A DNA stretch of 64,000 bases. Origin: Alphaproteobacteria bacterium (lineage in GTDB: Bacteria; Pseudomonadota; Alphaproteobacteria; Rickettsiales; UBA3002). The translations under genes and the position numbers were made by a program. The notes under the pieces were generated by a model. That model made no database searches, was not told where the DNA came from, and was given only the letters and a program-made list of their open reading frames with translations. Positions 48,391-56,949 of this stretch are shown piece after piece (the first letter of the stretch is position 1; each line of letters opens with the position of its first letter). Location of the stretch: NCBI GenBank assembly GCA_017302575.1, contig JAFLDD010000001.1:372001-436000 (forward strand). Reading direction: 5' to 3'.

Positions 48391-48939
48391 TTACACGCTC
48401 ATGATATCTTTTTCTTTTGCGGCCAAGGCGTCGTCGATTTTCTTGATGTAATCGTCGGTCAGCTTCTGGATTTTTTCTGACTCGCCATGCATTTGGTCTT
48501 CAGAAATTTGCTTCGCTTTTTCTTTCGCTTTCAAATCATCCATGCCGTCGCGACGGACGTTGCGTACTGCAACTTTCGCAGCTTCAGCATATTTACCTGC
48601 AAGCTTAGCAAGTTCCTTACGACGTTCTTCCGAAAGCGCAGGGATTGGCACGCGCACCAATTGACCGTCCGCCACGGGGTTAACGCCGAGGTTCGCATTG
48701 GCAATAGCTTTTTCAACGGCTTTCACCATCGACTTGTCCCACACTTGAACGGTGAGCATGCGCGGCTCTGGTGCGTTCACGGTGCCGACTTGGTTCATTG
48801 GCATCATCGCGCCATACGCTTCGACCTGAATGTGATCGAGCAAGTTAGCAGAAGCGCGGCCCGTGCGTAGGCCCGCGAATTCATGTTGGAGCGATGCAAG
48901 CGCGCCATCCATACGTTTTTGGAGTTCTGGGTGTGACAT
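48391..48939 (-). CDS. frr: Ribosome recycling factor
   Basis: This factor splits post-termination ribosomes with EF-G. The 182-residue protein has the typical [20 protein letters not shown] segment near residue 25 and the helical arm with [13 protein letters not shown] near residue 130. It lies in the conserved pyrH-frr-uppS order with a 9-nt gap from pyrH. Confidence 0.97.
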   Translation of the reverse strand: MSHPELQKRMDGALASLQHEFAGLRTGRASANLLDHIQVEAYGAMMPMNQVGTVNAPEPRMLTVQVWDKSMVKAVEKAIANANLGVNPVADGQLVRVPIPALSEERRKELAKLAGKYAEAAKVAVRNVRRDGMDDLKAKEKAKQISEDQMHGESEKIQKLTDDYIKKIDDALAAKEKDIMSV

Positions 48940-48948
48940 AGGTTCCTC

Positions 48949-49698
48949 TTATTTTTTGTCTGAAATTACAGTGTACTGGCCTTCGCCTTTTACGACTTTG
49001 GCAAAATTTCCTTCTTCGTGAATGGAGAATACCAGAATAGGAATCTGGTTTTCTCTTGCCAGCGAAATTGCGGCGGCGTCCATCACTTTCAAATCCTTGC
49101 TGAGTACATCATGATAGCTGAGCTGCTCAAAGCGTTTCGCGGTGGGATTCTTTTTCGGATCGCTATCATACACACCATCGACCTGCGTGCCTTTCATCAG
49201 CGCGTCGCACTGCATTTCAGAAGCACGTAGCGCGGCGGTAGTGTCGGTCGTGAAATAGGGGTTGCCGATACCGCCAGCAAAAATGACCACGCGGCCTTTT
49301 TCCATATGGCGCAGGGCGCGACGGCGAATGTAAGGCTCGGCCACTTGTTGCATTTCGATTGCGGAGAGTACGCGGGTTTCAACACCCGAACGTTCCAGAA
49401 TATTTTGAATCGCAAGGCCGTTCAGGATGGTCGCTAGCATGCCCATGTAATCGGCGCTTGAGCGTTCCATGCCTTTTGCAGCTCCAGAAATACCACGGAA
49501 GATGTTACCGCCGCCAACGACGACGCAGACTTCCACGCCAAGCGCGACGACGGATTTAATGTCGTTAGCAATGCGTTGGATGGTGTCGAGGTCTTGGCCA
49601 TATTGCTTGTCGCCCATCAGTGCTTCGCCCGATACTTTGATAAGTACGCGTTTGAATTTTGCTTTAGGGTTTTTGGCTGTGGCGAGTGATGCGGTCAT
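48949..49698 (-). CDS. pyrH: Uridylate kinase
   Basis: This enzyme phosphorylates UMP to UDP. The 249-residue amino-acid-kinase-fold protein has [24 protein letters not shown], and [19 protein letters not shown]. The start at ATG 49698 has CAGGAG 8 nt upstream; the frame extends to 49737 without a better start. In most alphaproteobacteria tsf precedes pyrH directly; here an opposite-strand gene (49844-50335) lies between, so pyrH probably has its own promoter in 49699-49777. Confidence 0.96.
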   Translation of the reverse strand: MTASLATAKNPKAKFKRVLIKVSGEALMGDKQYGQDLDTIQRIANDIKSVVALGVEVCVVVGGGNIFRGISGAAKGMERSSADYMGMLATILNGLAIQNILERSGVETRVLSAIEMQQVAEPYIRRRALRHMEKGRVVIFAGGIGNPYFTTDTTAALRASEMQCDALMKGTQVDGVYDSDPKKNPTAKRFEQLSYHDVLSKDLKVMDAAAISLARENQIPILVFSIHEEGNFAKVVKGEGQYTVISDKK

Positions 49699-49777
49699 GG
49701 CTGGCTCCTGAACGAGGATAGAACTAGCGCACTGCATTGAAATAACAAGTTAAATTTCAAATTTTATCTGCCTCATA

Positions 49778-49821
49778 TTCATCTAATCTTCACATTTGAG
49801 CCGTTTAGTCTTTGTTATATT
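49778..49821 (+). promoter_or_regulatory. Pho-box-like promoter of the gene at 49844
   Basis: TTCAT (49778-49782) and TTCAC (49789-49793) form a direct repeat with an 11-bp step. TATATT (49816-49821), preceded by TTTGT, lies exactly 22 nt after the second half-site. No -35 hexamer is visible. The first half-site has T where the consensus has G, so this is the weakest of the five in sequence, but its spacing is exact. Confidence 0.45.
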
Positions 49822-49843
49822 GAAGAATGTATAGAGGGTTATC

Positions 49844-50335
49844 ATGACAGAAGCAGTTGAGGATTGGCAATTAGCACCTGATAGAGTGATGGATATCTGC
49901 GCTACAGAGCCTGGTGGAGTTAAAACATTCAAGGTTCCGCAAGACGGTGTTGCTTTAGACCGCATGCTTAAGCGCATTTTGCAGAACATCGCAGGTAGTG
50001 AACATTACGGATTCTCCCAGACGGAGATACAAAATATCAAAAGATCACCAGGTATGATTTCTTTGGGTGAGCCAGACAATCAGAATGCCCTGAGACTTGC
50101 TCATGATTTACAGGAGTTAACCCCACTTGGTGTGAATGAACCATTATTTGCACCTTTTAAATGGAAAGTGAGCCAACCTGAAGCACTGATCTGTAAATAT
50201 AGCGATAATTCTCAGCGCTTATGTGATGCTGTGAATGCGCTCGTGGATAAGCTTGGTATGCGGGATATTGCCCAGAAAATCATTCACAGCGAAATGAAAG
50301 TATTGGAATATTCTCAATATGCAACACGCGGATAA
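49844..50335 (+). CDS. Hypothetical cytosolic protein between pyrH and tsf
   Basis: This 163-residue protein has no signal peptide or membrane helix. It is mixed alpha/beta with a helical C-terminal half (QRLCDAVNALVDKLGMRDIAQKIIHSEMKVLEYS). I recognise no family. GAGGG precedes ATG by a few nt. It is on the opposite strand to its neighbours, interrupts the usual tsf-pyrH order, has its own promoter (49778-49821) and ends before a terminator (50354-50380), so it is a self-contained transcription unit that looks inserted. Confidence 0.7.
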   Translation: MTEAVEDWQLAPDRVMDICATEPGGVKTFKVPQDGVALDRMLKRILQNIAGSEHYGFSQTEIQNIKRSPGMISLGEPDNQNALRLAHDLQELTPLGVNEPLFAPFKWKVSQPEALICKYSDNSQRLCDAVNALVDKLGMRDIAQKIIHSEMKVLEYSQYATRG

Positions 50336-50353
50336 CGTAAACGCATAGTAATA

Positions 50354-50380
50354 AAAAAGGGCGCGAGAGGCGCCCTTTTT
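50354..50380 (+). terminator. Bidirectional intrinsic terminator
   Basis: AAAAAGGGCGC (50354-50364), a 5-nt loop and GCGCCCTTTTT (50370-50380) form a perfect 11-bp stem whose GC core is flanked by an A-run on one side and a T-run on the other. It serves the plus-strand gene ending at 50335 and, read leftward, tsf, which ends at 50402. Confidence 0.9.
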
Positions 50381-50401
50381 CGTGTGTACTAAAGCGTTAC
50401 C

Positions 50402-51322
50402 TTAGGCAGCAGTGCCTGCGGCTTTTGCTACTTCGGCTGCGAAATCATCTTCTTTTTTCTCGATGCCTTCACCCAATGCAAAACGCTCGTAACCCGTTAC
50501 TTTAATAGGTGCGCCAACTTCTTTCTCGGCAGCAGCTACCACTTCAGAAACTTTGGATTTGCCATCCACGACGAAGATTTGCTCAAGCAATACGATTTCT
50601 TCGTAGAACTTGCGTACGCGACCTTCGACCATTTTCTCGGCAACTTCCTTTGGCTTACCAGATGCAATTGCCTGTTCGATGAGAACAGTGCGTTCGCGCT
50701 CAAGACGGCTGGCATCAACGGTTTCGCGGGTGAGTGCTTCTGGCTTGGCAGCAGCAACATGCATCGCGATTTGCTTACCTAAAGCTTCGAGCTTTGCCTT
50801 ATCGCCAGTTGATTCCAGCGCAACGAGCACGCCGATTTTACCAAGGCCAGGCTTCACAGCAGAGTGAATGTAGGTAGCAACCACACCATCTTTTACTGAG
50901 AGCAACTTCGTGCGGCGTAGGTTCATGTTCTCGCCGATCGTTGCAACAGCATCGGTGATTGCATCACCTGCAGGTTTGCCAGAAGCGGTTTTGAGGGTTT
51001 TGAGTTTCTCAACATCGCTATCAGCATTGAGAGCGAGTTTCGCAACTTCTTCAGCAAGCGCTTGGAACTGGTCGTTGCGTGCTACGAAGTCGGTTTCTGA
51101 GTTCAGCTCGATCAGCGCAGCCGAAGTGCCAGCCGATGCGGCAGCAATCAAGCCTTCTGATGCAATGCGGCCTGCTTTTTTAGCAGCCGATGCAAGGCCT
51201 TTTTTACGAAGCCAGTCAATCGCTGCTTCAACATCACCCTTGTTTTCATCGAGGGCTTTTTTGCAATCCATCATGCCAGCGCCCGAGCGCTCGCGAAGTT
51301 CTTTTACTAATTGTGCAGACAT
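50402..51322 (-). CDS. tsf: Elongation factor Ts
   Basis: This factor exchanges GDP for GTP on EF-Tu. The 306-residue protein has the N-terminal UBA-like helix bundle ([20 protein letters not shown]), the TDFVARN motif (about residue 82), and a second dimerisation repeat. ATG at 51322 has AAGGAG about 8 nt upstream; the frame continues to 51349 without support. It is second in the rpsB-tsf operon, behind the intercistronic hairpin at 51352-51382. Confidence 0.97.
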   Translation of the reverse strand: MSAQLVKELRERSGAGMMDCKKALDENKGDVEAAIDWLRKKGLASAAKKAGRIASEGLIAAASAGTSAALIELNSETDFVARNDQFQALAEEVAKLALNADSDVEKLKTLKTASGKPAGDAITDAVATIGENMNLRRTKLLSVKDGVVATYIHSAVKPGLGKIGVLVALESTGDKAKLEALGKQIAMHVAAAKPEALTRETVDASRLERERTVLIEQAIASGKPKEVAEKMVEGRVRKFYEEIVLLEQIFVVDGKSKVSEVVAAAEKEVGAPIKVTGYERFALGEGIEKKEDDFAAEVAKAAGTAA

Positions 51323-51351
51323 TTCTTTCTCCTTTAGTCGCGTGAGCAAAG

Positions 51352-51382
51352 GGCGAGATGGATGTATCCATCCATACTCGCC
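51352..51382 (-). other. Strong hairpin between rpsB and tsf
   Basis: Read on the minus strand, GGCGAG-T-ATGGATG, loop GATA, CATCCAT-CTCGCC gives a 13-bp stem with one bulged base. No T-run follows, so it is not a standard terminator. It could attenuate or process the rpsB-tsf message or protect the rpsB 3' end, setting the ratio of the two products. Confidence 0.65.
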
Positions 51383-51400
51383 ATTTGGTATTCACTGTGA

Positions 51401-52354
51401 TTACGCTGATTTTTTCGCTTTTTTAGCAGGCTTTTCGCTTACTTCAGCATCGTCTTTTTTCGACGCTGCTTTTTTAGCTTCTGCTGCAAACGCTTCTTTT
51501 TTGCTGCTTGATTTCACAGGTGCTTTAGCAGGCTGTTGCTTGCCTTTGCCGCCGCGTGCTGGTTTCGCTTCAGGCTTTTCTTCCTTCGCTTCAACAGGCA
51601 CTTCTGCGTTCATAGCTTCTTCCATTTCAGAAGATTGCTTCTTAGCAGGAGCGGTGCGGCCACCGAGTGATTCTTGTAGACCATCAAGCGCTGCATCTGA
51701 AATCAGCTTGCAGTAAAGCTTAATTGCGCGGGTTGCATCGTCGTTACCTGGAATTGGGTAATCAATGCCATCTGCGGTGCAGTTCGTATCAATGATCGCA
51801 ACGATTGGAATCCCCAACTTTTGCGCTTCTTTGATAGCGAGTTCTTCACGGTTCGTATCGATAACAACGAGCAAATCTGGCTTGCCGCCCATATCACGGA
51901 TACCGCCGAGCGAACGCTCGAGCTTATCGCGGTCACGCTGCATGGTGAGGCGTTCTTTCTTGGTCAGACCGCTATTTTCTTGCGCAAGCAGTTCTTCGTA
52001 TTTGCGCAATTGGCGGATGGAGCCTTGAATGGTTTGCCAGTTGGTGAGCATGCCGCCCAACCAACGGTTATTTACGTAGTATTGGCCGCAACGCTGTGCA
52101 GCTTCTACGATGCTGTCCGAAGCTTGGCGCTTGGTGCCAACGAAAAGGATACGACCGTTTTTCAAAACGGTTGAGCGCACAACGCCAAGGGCGCGGTGCA
52201 ACAGGGGAACCGTTTGCTGTAGGTCGATGATGTGAACATCGTTACGGGTACCGTAGATATACGGTGCCATACGAGGGTTCCAACGCTTGGTTTTGTGACC
52301 GAAATGTACGCCAGCGTCGATAAGATCGCGCATTGAAAAGGCAGGAAGTGCCAT
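51401..52354 (-). CDS. rpsB: 30S ribosomal protein S2 with C-terminal extension
   Basis: This small-subunit protein binds near the mRNA exit and S1. The 317-residue protein has the conserved core to about residue 240 ([63 protein letters not shown]). It then carries a tail of about 75 residues rich in Lys, Ala, Glu and Ser, ending [10 protein letters not shown], probably disordered and longer than the usual alphaproteobacterial S2. GGAG about 10 nt upstream supports ATG 52354. The message has a structured leader (52385-52473). Confidence 0.97.
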   Translation of the reverse strand: MALPAFSMRDLIDAGVHFGHKTKRWNPRMAPYIYGTRNDVHIIDLQQTVPLLHRALGVVRSTVLKNGRILFVGTKRQASDSIVEAAQRCGQYYVNNRWLGGMLTNWQTIQGSIRQLRKYEELLAQENSGLTKKERLTMQRDRDKLERSLGGIRDMGGKPDLLVVIDTNREELAIKEAQKLGIPIVAIIDTNCTADGIDYPIPGNDDATRAIKLYCKLISDAALDGLQESLGGRTAPAKKQSSEMEEAMNAEVPVEAKEEKPEAKPARGGKGKQQPAKAPVKSSSKKEAFAAEAKKAASKKDDAEVSEKPAKKAKKSA

Positions 52355-52384
52355 AATAAAGTCTCCTTTGACCGGTTGTACGTC

Positions 52385-52473
52385 TACAGGTTGTTCCCAC
52401 TTCGTGAGACCGGCGGGAAACTAGGAACACCCCAATCGCCCAAACCTGTATGTGAATTACCCACTTACGTGGG
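52385..52473 (-). promoter_or_regulatory. Structured 5' leader of rpsB
   Basis: Read leftward, the leader begins with a CCCAC-GTAA-GTGGG hairpin (52473-52460) capped by a GNRA-type tetraloop. Next comes a long-range 8-bp helix, TACAGGTT (52385-52392) with AACCTGTA (52443-52450). Inside it, two alternative 5-bp helices compete for the same strand (52393-52397 with 52424-52428, or 52394-52398 with 52415-52419). The Shine-Dalgarno sequence lies about 20 nt beyond. S2 is known to repress rpsB-tsf through the leader in gammaproteobacteria; a similar role here is inference. Confidence 0.5.
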
Positions 52474-52480
52474 GTGGCGC

Positions 52481-52508
52481 TTGATACCCTATTTTATGCA
52501 GGAATCAA
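52481..52508 (-). promoter_or_regulatory. Candidate rpsB promoter within an inverted repeat
   Basis: On the minus strand, TTGATT (52508-52503), 16 nt, then TATCAA (52486-52481) gives a plausible -35/-10 pair starting transcription near 52474, right at the first leader hairpin. The ends form a perfect inverted repeat, CTTGAT (52480-52485) and ATCAAG (52504-52509), which could bind a regulator. The hexamers fit consensus only moderately. Confidence 0.35.
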
Positions 52509-52536
52509 GCATTCTTTGGGCTTTGTGCGGTGCAGC

Positions 52537-52576
52537 GTCACGAAAACTTCATAAATCTAAGGTTTTTCAATATCCT
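52537..52576 (+). promoter_or_regulatory. Pho-box-like promoter of the gene at 52643
   Basis: GTCAC (52537-52541) and TTCAT (52548-52552) form a direct repeat with an 11-bp step, close to the site at 54130. A possible -10, TATCCT (52571-52576), lies 18 nt after the second half-site, so the spacing differs from the 22 nt of three other sites; TAGAAT at about 52585 is an alternative. The leader to ATG 52643 would be about 60 nt. Confidence 0.45.
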
Positions 52577-52642
52577 GAAGCTGGTAGAATAAAAGGTGGA
52601 GAGGTGTGCTGTACACGCCCTCGTCAACGTATGCAGGAATAA

Positions 52643-54115
52643 ATGGCCGTCTATAAGAATAGTAAGGGTTATGCTGCAGTCACGGCGGTTGAATTTAGTA
52701 AAACCGACGATGGACAGCAGAAGGCGTTTTTCCATTTACGCAGCGCACATGATTTGGATGCTTTCAAGAAGCACTTACGCGATTCCAAATTAAACTACAA
52801 AATTGAAGCAGAAGCGACGATTGCAGGCTCACCTGTTCTGATTGTCGATTTGCAAGATTCAAAATTACAGGCGCTCGATTGGCTTAATCGCCAAGGCGGC
52901 CAATTTGAATTATCGCACAAACAAAAAGGTATCGACCCGTGGATTATTCGAAGCATCCTAGGGTTTGGCGGACAGAGCTTGCAGCTCGCTTCATCCTTCA
53001 TGCGTCCGATTACGGAGATCAATAAAGGCAAGGGCCTTTGGGCGCGAATCGATAAAAACATTTTTATATTTGCTGCGGCGAACATGACGGCAAACGTCAT
53101 CAACTTGGTCTACAAGGCGCAAGATAAAGATGATCCTCATCAATTACGTTTCCTGAAGGACAGCACCAATCGCAAACTTTCGCCGCACTTAATGGATGGT
53201 GAAGTTGCACCAAGCATTGATGATAAGCGTAAAACGTTGCGCGAGGATTATAAAGATCCCAATAGAGCGCAAAGCGTTGATAGCTTCATGCGTGCGAATT
53301 CGGTGAATGTCGGTGAGTTGGGGTTACGGTATATTGGCGCATACGGGATTGCCTTCCAACCCAATACTACAGCCAATATTCTGAAAGGTAAGTTGCCGCT
53401 TCTTTCTACAAATCCATTCCGGAAATATTCGGGTCTCAGCAGCATCTTGGGTAAAACTGTTGCGCTTAACTCCACGATTGCGGATCCATACAATCCTCAA
53501 CCCAAAACGTGGTGGGATGAAGTGCGCGAGAAATACACGTTCTTAGGTGGCGGCCTTATTGAGGCGGGTGCTTTCTCTGCATTGGCTTATGATAATTTCT
53601 TTAATTCATCGAAGAAAATGCAGACTTCTGGAATTGACTGGAAGCATGTTGGTGTGGACTGGTCAAAATTCTGTAAGAAGATTGGCGTGAATAATGTGCA
53701 AGGCACTATTTCTCGCGATTGGCTTGGCGGTATTGGCGCATCTATGTTTGTCACGGGGTATATCGTGCGTTCATGGGCGGATTATGGCAAGCGTAACGTC
53801 GATATGAATGAGCTATATGCGCATGTCAGCGATACATTAGCCAAGACCCCCGTCGAGAAAATACCGCAATTGGTGGCTGAGACGGCGGCAGACATTAAAA
53901 CCCATTTCAAGGACATGCCAGAGCTTGATTACAGCACCATTTACACATCACTCGTACGTGACTTGAAGCGTTACCACCATATTGATGTAGCGGAATTGCA
54001 GTTACTAAATGAGTCGCAGGCCCCCAAGCCAGCAGGTAAAATTCGCGGCCCTGTTGCTCATCACGAAATTGGCGCAACCCAGCAAGTACCTGAAAATAAG
54101 GTGGCTTCGCGCTAA
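52643..54115 (+). CDS. Large protein of unknown function (first of a tandem pair)
   Basis: This 490-residue protein has no signal peptide. The first 85 residues look like a small alpha/beta domain (LRSAHDLDAFKKHLRDS, then VLIVDLQDSKLQALDWLNRQGG). The rest is mixed, with short hydrophobic, glycine-rich stretches (FIFAAANMTANVINLVY near 140; FLGGGLIEAGAFSALAYDNFF near 300; WLGGIGASMFVTGYIVRSWADYG near 365) that could touch membrane. The tail (about 450-490) is polar and Pro/Gln-rich. I recognise no family. AGGA lies about 6 nt before ATG. It is divergent from rpsB. Confidence 0.7.
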   Translation: MAVYKNSKGYAAVTAVEFSKTDDGQQKAFFHLRSAHDLDAFKKHLRDSKLNYKIEAEATIAGSPVLIVDLQDSKLQALDWLNRQGGQFELSHKQKGIDPWIIRSILGFGGQSLQLASSFMRPITEINKGKGLWARIDKNIFIFAAANMTANVINLVYKAQDKDDPHQLRFLKDSTNRKLSPHLMDGEVAPSIDDKRKTLREDYKDPNRAQSVDSFMRANSVNVGELGLRYIGAYGIAFQPNTTANILKGKLPLLSTNPFRKYSGLSSILGKTVALNSTIADPYNPQPKTWWDEVREKYTFLGGGLIEAGAFSALAYDNFFNSSKKMQTSGIDWKHVGVDWSKFCKKIGVNNVQGTISRDWLGGIGASMFVTGYIVRSWADYGKRNVDMNELYAHVSDTLAKTPVEKIPQLVAETAADIKTHFKDMPELDYSTIYTSLVRDLKRYHHIDVAELQLLNESQAPKPAGKIRGPVAHHEIGATQQVPENKVASR

Positions 54116-54129
54116 TTCTCTCCCTAATC

Positions 54130-54173
54130 GTCATCAAACCTTCATAAAACTAAAGCCCGATTTTTGCTATTCT
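54130..54173 (+). promoter_or_regulatory. Pho-box-like promoter of the gene at 54195
   Basis: GTCAT (54130-54134) and TTCAT (54141-54145) form a direct repeat with an 11-bp step. TATTCT (54168-54173), preceded by TTTTTGC, lies exactly 22 nt after the second half-site. No -35 hexamer is visible. The site lies only 15 nt after the upstream gene, so the tandem genes are probably transcribed separately under the same control. Confidence 0.5.
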
Positions 54174-54194
54174 GTATGGTGAGGAGAACTCTAT

Positions 54195-56219
54195 TTGAGT
54201 GACGAACCTACAGTTCCGCCTACCGTGACCCCGCAGGTTGAAAAACCTGAGGATGAACAAGGTAATGATGTACGCGTAGAAGAAACCACATCGTCTGACG
54301 GAAAAACATCCGCGCCGCGATCGGAATCTACAAGTGCATATGAAGAATACCTTTTCGGTGGCGGTGCACTAAAGCAAGGTGCAAAGAATCTTGCGTGGAG
54401 CGATACGACCAATGGTCGTATTGCGATTCGTATTGTCTCGCGCGGATTATTCGGCGCAGCAGCATTTGCAATTGGTAGCCGCTACGCAAACATGAATTTG
54501 CAAGGATACGAAGCTCATCAATGGGATAAATCAAAACCACTTCATTGGGTGGCTAAGGGATTTGATACCGTTTTTGGTGAACCAATCAAATTCGGTGTGC
54601 GTGGTGCGGCAAAGCTATTGGGTGGTAATGCTGACGCGTGGGAATATTCGGCGACGCGCTTCCGCACAAAAGCTTATTTTTATAAAGATGATCCAACACA
54701 TCGCATGGGACGCAGCCTTGGTACGGAGATTACATCGGTAAGTTTCGACTTCTCCTGTATGTCGTTGGGAGACGCGCTTGCGCGTAACGTGATTCAGGTA
54801 TTGGACCCGAATATTGAGAAACCATGGATTAAAGATGGAAAATTCAATGCGGGTGAGTGGGCGAAAGCGGTAGGCCGTGCAACGTGGCGTTCTGTTAGTA
54901 AGAACGCGGGCGAGGACTGGGCAGTCGCATTACCATACGTTTACTTTATGAAATGGCAGCGCCAAGCGATTGCGCGTATGTTCCCTGGTTCGAAAGTGAT
55001 GCTTGATAATAACTGGAATGGTGGATCGCTGATGATTAATCATAGCGGTGCTGTGATGGGTGATTATCAATTAGCGGGTGCTTTGGATTTACAGGGACGC
55101 TTCTCGACCTATAACTGGTTCACCTTGATGTATCGTGATGCCTATGATGCGATTCACCGCAATTTCACGCAATGGTCGAAAGATGGCTATAAGGTTGATT
55201 TCCAGTCGTCTGATCGTCCTGTAGAAGAGTTTATTGGTTCGGTTGGCCAAACTTTACGCTACACCATGAAGAGCTTTATCAAGGCGAACCTTTATATGCA
55301 GCCTGCGGTGCCATTCTTCTGGATGTTCCGCACACCCCAAAGCAAGTGGAAAGCTTCACCCGTATGCCCAGACCACCCGTCAGGATTTGGTGTTCCAGAA
55401 ACTGAACCGAACGTGAATGCTAATAAAGGTACTCTAGAAAGTTACCAGAGCAATTTCGACCGTACCAAGAATAAGTTTCTCCAGAAAGATTGGGCGGGCA
55501 ATGTCATTAAGGAAGGTACGGATGTATTCCTGGGTGAGAACAAGCTGAAAGCGGCTGATTACGATCCATTTGCAATGAAGAACCAGAAGAATTTGTTCTC
55601 ATTGATGCTGAATCCATTTGGTTGGATATCGTATAAAACAGGTTCTGCGCTTATTAAAGCTGTGGAGCAGCCTATTTTCAAAGGCATGGATTATTCGGCG
55701 GGTGCTGGTGGCAAATGGGCTACGGGCTTGTCGAAATTTGTTGGTGTGAATTCAAAAGACCGTGCGATGACCTTGCGTAGTTTCGTGGACGCTTCGTTTG
55801 CATACACACCTTATTTTGCGGCTAAAGCGGAGCTGGGCTTGCGTGTAGATGACAGGCCAGCAGGCGGCGGCTTGGGTGAAATGGATAAAGCGATTTATGG
55901 TCTGATTGATAGCGTTGGTACATTCAAATTCAAAGATTCAGGAAAATATTTACGCCGTGTTGCTGACTTGGTGATGGATGTGCCAAACAAAGACGCGCAA
56001 ATGCGCGAAGCGGATCCCACGACTACTCACGCAGTTGGTGATGGTTCGTTTACGCCTGCACGTAATAAACAGCCTAAAACACGTGTTGAAAAATCCAGTA
56101 TTGTTGAGCAGCACAAGCAGACACTGAGCGGCAAGACCGAAGAGAAAGACTGGAAAGGCTTTATCGCAGACAAGCGAGAAGCAGCGCAGATATTGCCTGA
56201 TCACCCCACTGTGCAGTAG
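54195..56219 (+). CDS. Large protein of unknown function (second of a tandem pair)
   Basis: This 674-residue protein starts at TTG 54195 with GAGGAG about 8 nt upstream. Residues 1-45 are acidic, Pro/Thr/Ser-rich and probably disordered. A hydrophobic segment follows (GRIAIRIVSRGLFGAAAFAIGS, about 74-95), then a long aromatic-rich region with repeated Trp/Tyr/Phe (for example FFWMFRTP near 374 and LMLNPFGWISYKTGSALIKA near 472). The last 60 residues are charged and polar. There is no signal peptide and no recognised domain. Its position and promoter type link it with the gene at 52643; a shared process is inferred. Confidence 0.7.
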   Translation: MSDEPTVPPTVTPQVEKPEDEQGNDVRVEETTSSDGKTSAPRSESTSAYEEYLFGGGALKQGAKNLAWSDTTNGRIAIRIVSRGLFGAAAFAIGSRYANMNLQGYEAHQWDKSKPLHWVAKGFDTVFGEPIKFGVRGAAKLLGGNADAWEYSATRFRTKAYFYKDDPTHRMGRSLGTEITSVSFDFSCMSLGDALARNVIQVLDPNIEKPWIKDGKFNAGEWAKAVGRATWRSVSKNAGEDWAVALPYVYFMKWQRQAIARMFPGSKVMLDNNWNGGSLMINHSGAVMGDYQLAGALDLQGRFSTYNWFTLMYRDAYDAIHRNFTQWSKDGYKVDFQSSDRPVEEFIGSVGQTLRYTMKSFIKANLYMQPAVPFFWMFRTPQSKWKASPVCPDHPSGFGVPETEPNVNANKGTLESYQSNFDRTKNKFLQKDWAGNVIKEGTDVFLGENKLKAADYDPFAMKNQKNLFSLMLNPFGWISYKTGSALIKAVEQPIFKGMDYSAGAGGKWATGLSKFVGVNSKDRAMTLRSFVDASFAYTPYFAAKAELGLRVDDRPAGGGLGEMDKAIYGLIDSVGTFKFKDSGKYLRRVADLVMDVPNKDAQMREADPTTTHAVGDGSFTPARNKQPKTRVEKSSIVEQHKQTLSGKTEEKDWKGFIADKREAAQILPDHPTVQ

Positions 56220-56271
56220 CCATTGCATTTTACACCTCTAAGACTAAACTTAGCCTCTCAAGAGGGGTGTT

Positions 56272-56949
56272 ATGGTAAAGGCTGCGGTGATTCTTTCAGG
56301 GTGTGGTTATCTCGATGGTGCAGAAATTCGTGAGTCTGTGCTGGCGCTATTGGCGTTAGACCAGCAAGGTGCAGAAGTGCATATTTTTGCACCTGATATC
56401 GCGCAGATGCATGTGGTTGATCATGTAGCCAGATCTCCCGTTGATGGTACGCGTAATGTGCTGCAAGAGGCTGCTCGTATTGCGCGCAGCGATGTAAAAG
56501 CACTCTCACTTTTAGATATGAAGGGTTTCGATCTGCTGGTGATCCCAGGCGGATTTGGTGTTGCCAAAAACCTTTCGGACTTGGCGATTAAAGGTGCGCA
56601 AGCTGCTATTTTGCCTGATTTCCAGCGCGTGATTGATTCAGCATACGCACAGAAAAAGCCAATTGCAGCGATTTGTATCGCTCCCGCAGTGTTGTCGTTG
56701 GCGCTTAAAAATAAAGGCATTACCGTAACGATTGGTGAAGATGCGGGCACTGCCGAAGTGATTCAATCAAGCGGCAATAATCACCAGAACTGTGCGAGCG
56801 ATTCCTGTGTGGTGGATGATGCTAACCATATCGTGACGTGCAGCGCTTATATGCGCGAGGACACATTAAGTGCGATTGCCAAGGGAATTGATGCATGTAT
56901 TCGTACAGCAGTGACAATGGCAAAAAACCAACGTAAAGTCGCTGCATGA
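56272..56949 (+). CDS. elbB: Isoprenoid biosynthesis glyoxalase ElbB
   Basis: This DJ-1/PfpI-superfamily protein has glyoxalase activity in E. coli. The 225-residue protein has VILSGCGYLDGAEIRESV at the start, ETRNVL-like GTRNVLQEAARIAR, VIPGGFGVAKNLSD, and the nucleophile elbow AICIAPA with C135. The Shine-Dalgarno GAGG (56262-56265) can pair with CCTC (56254-56257), so it may be partly masked. The stop overlaps the next gene by ATGA. Confidence 0.92.
   Translation: MVKAAVILSGCGYLDGAEIRESVLALLALDQQGAEVHIFAPDIAQMHVVDHVARSPVDGTRNVLQEAARIARSDVKALSLLDMKGFDLLVIPGGFGVAKNLSDLAIKGAQAAILPDFQRVIDSAYAQKKPIAAICIAPAVLSLALKNKGITVTIGEDAGTAEVIQSSGNNHQNCASDSCVVDDANHIVTCSAYMREDTLSAIAKGIDACIRTAVTMAKNQRKVAA

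Noticed and set aside
52376-52642. Plus-strand ORF of 88 codons in the rpsB leader region
   Set aside because: It is antisense to the structured rpsB leader and promoter, has no ribosome binding site and resembles no protein.
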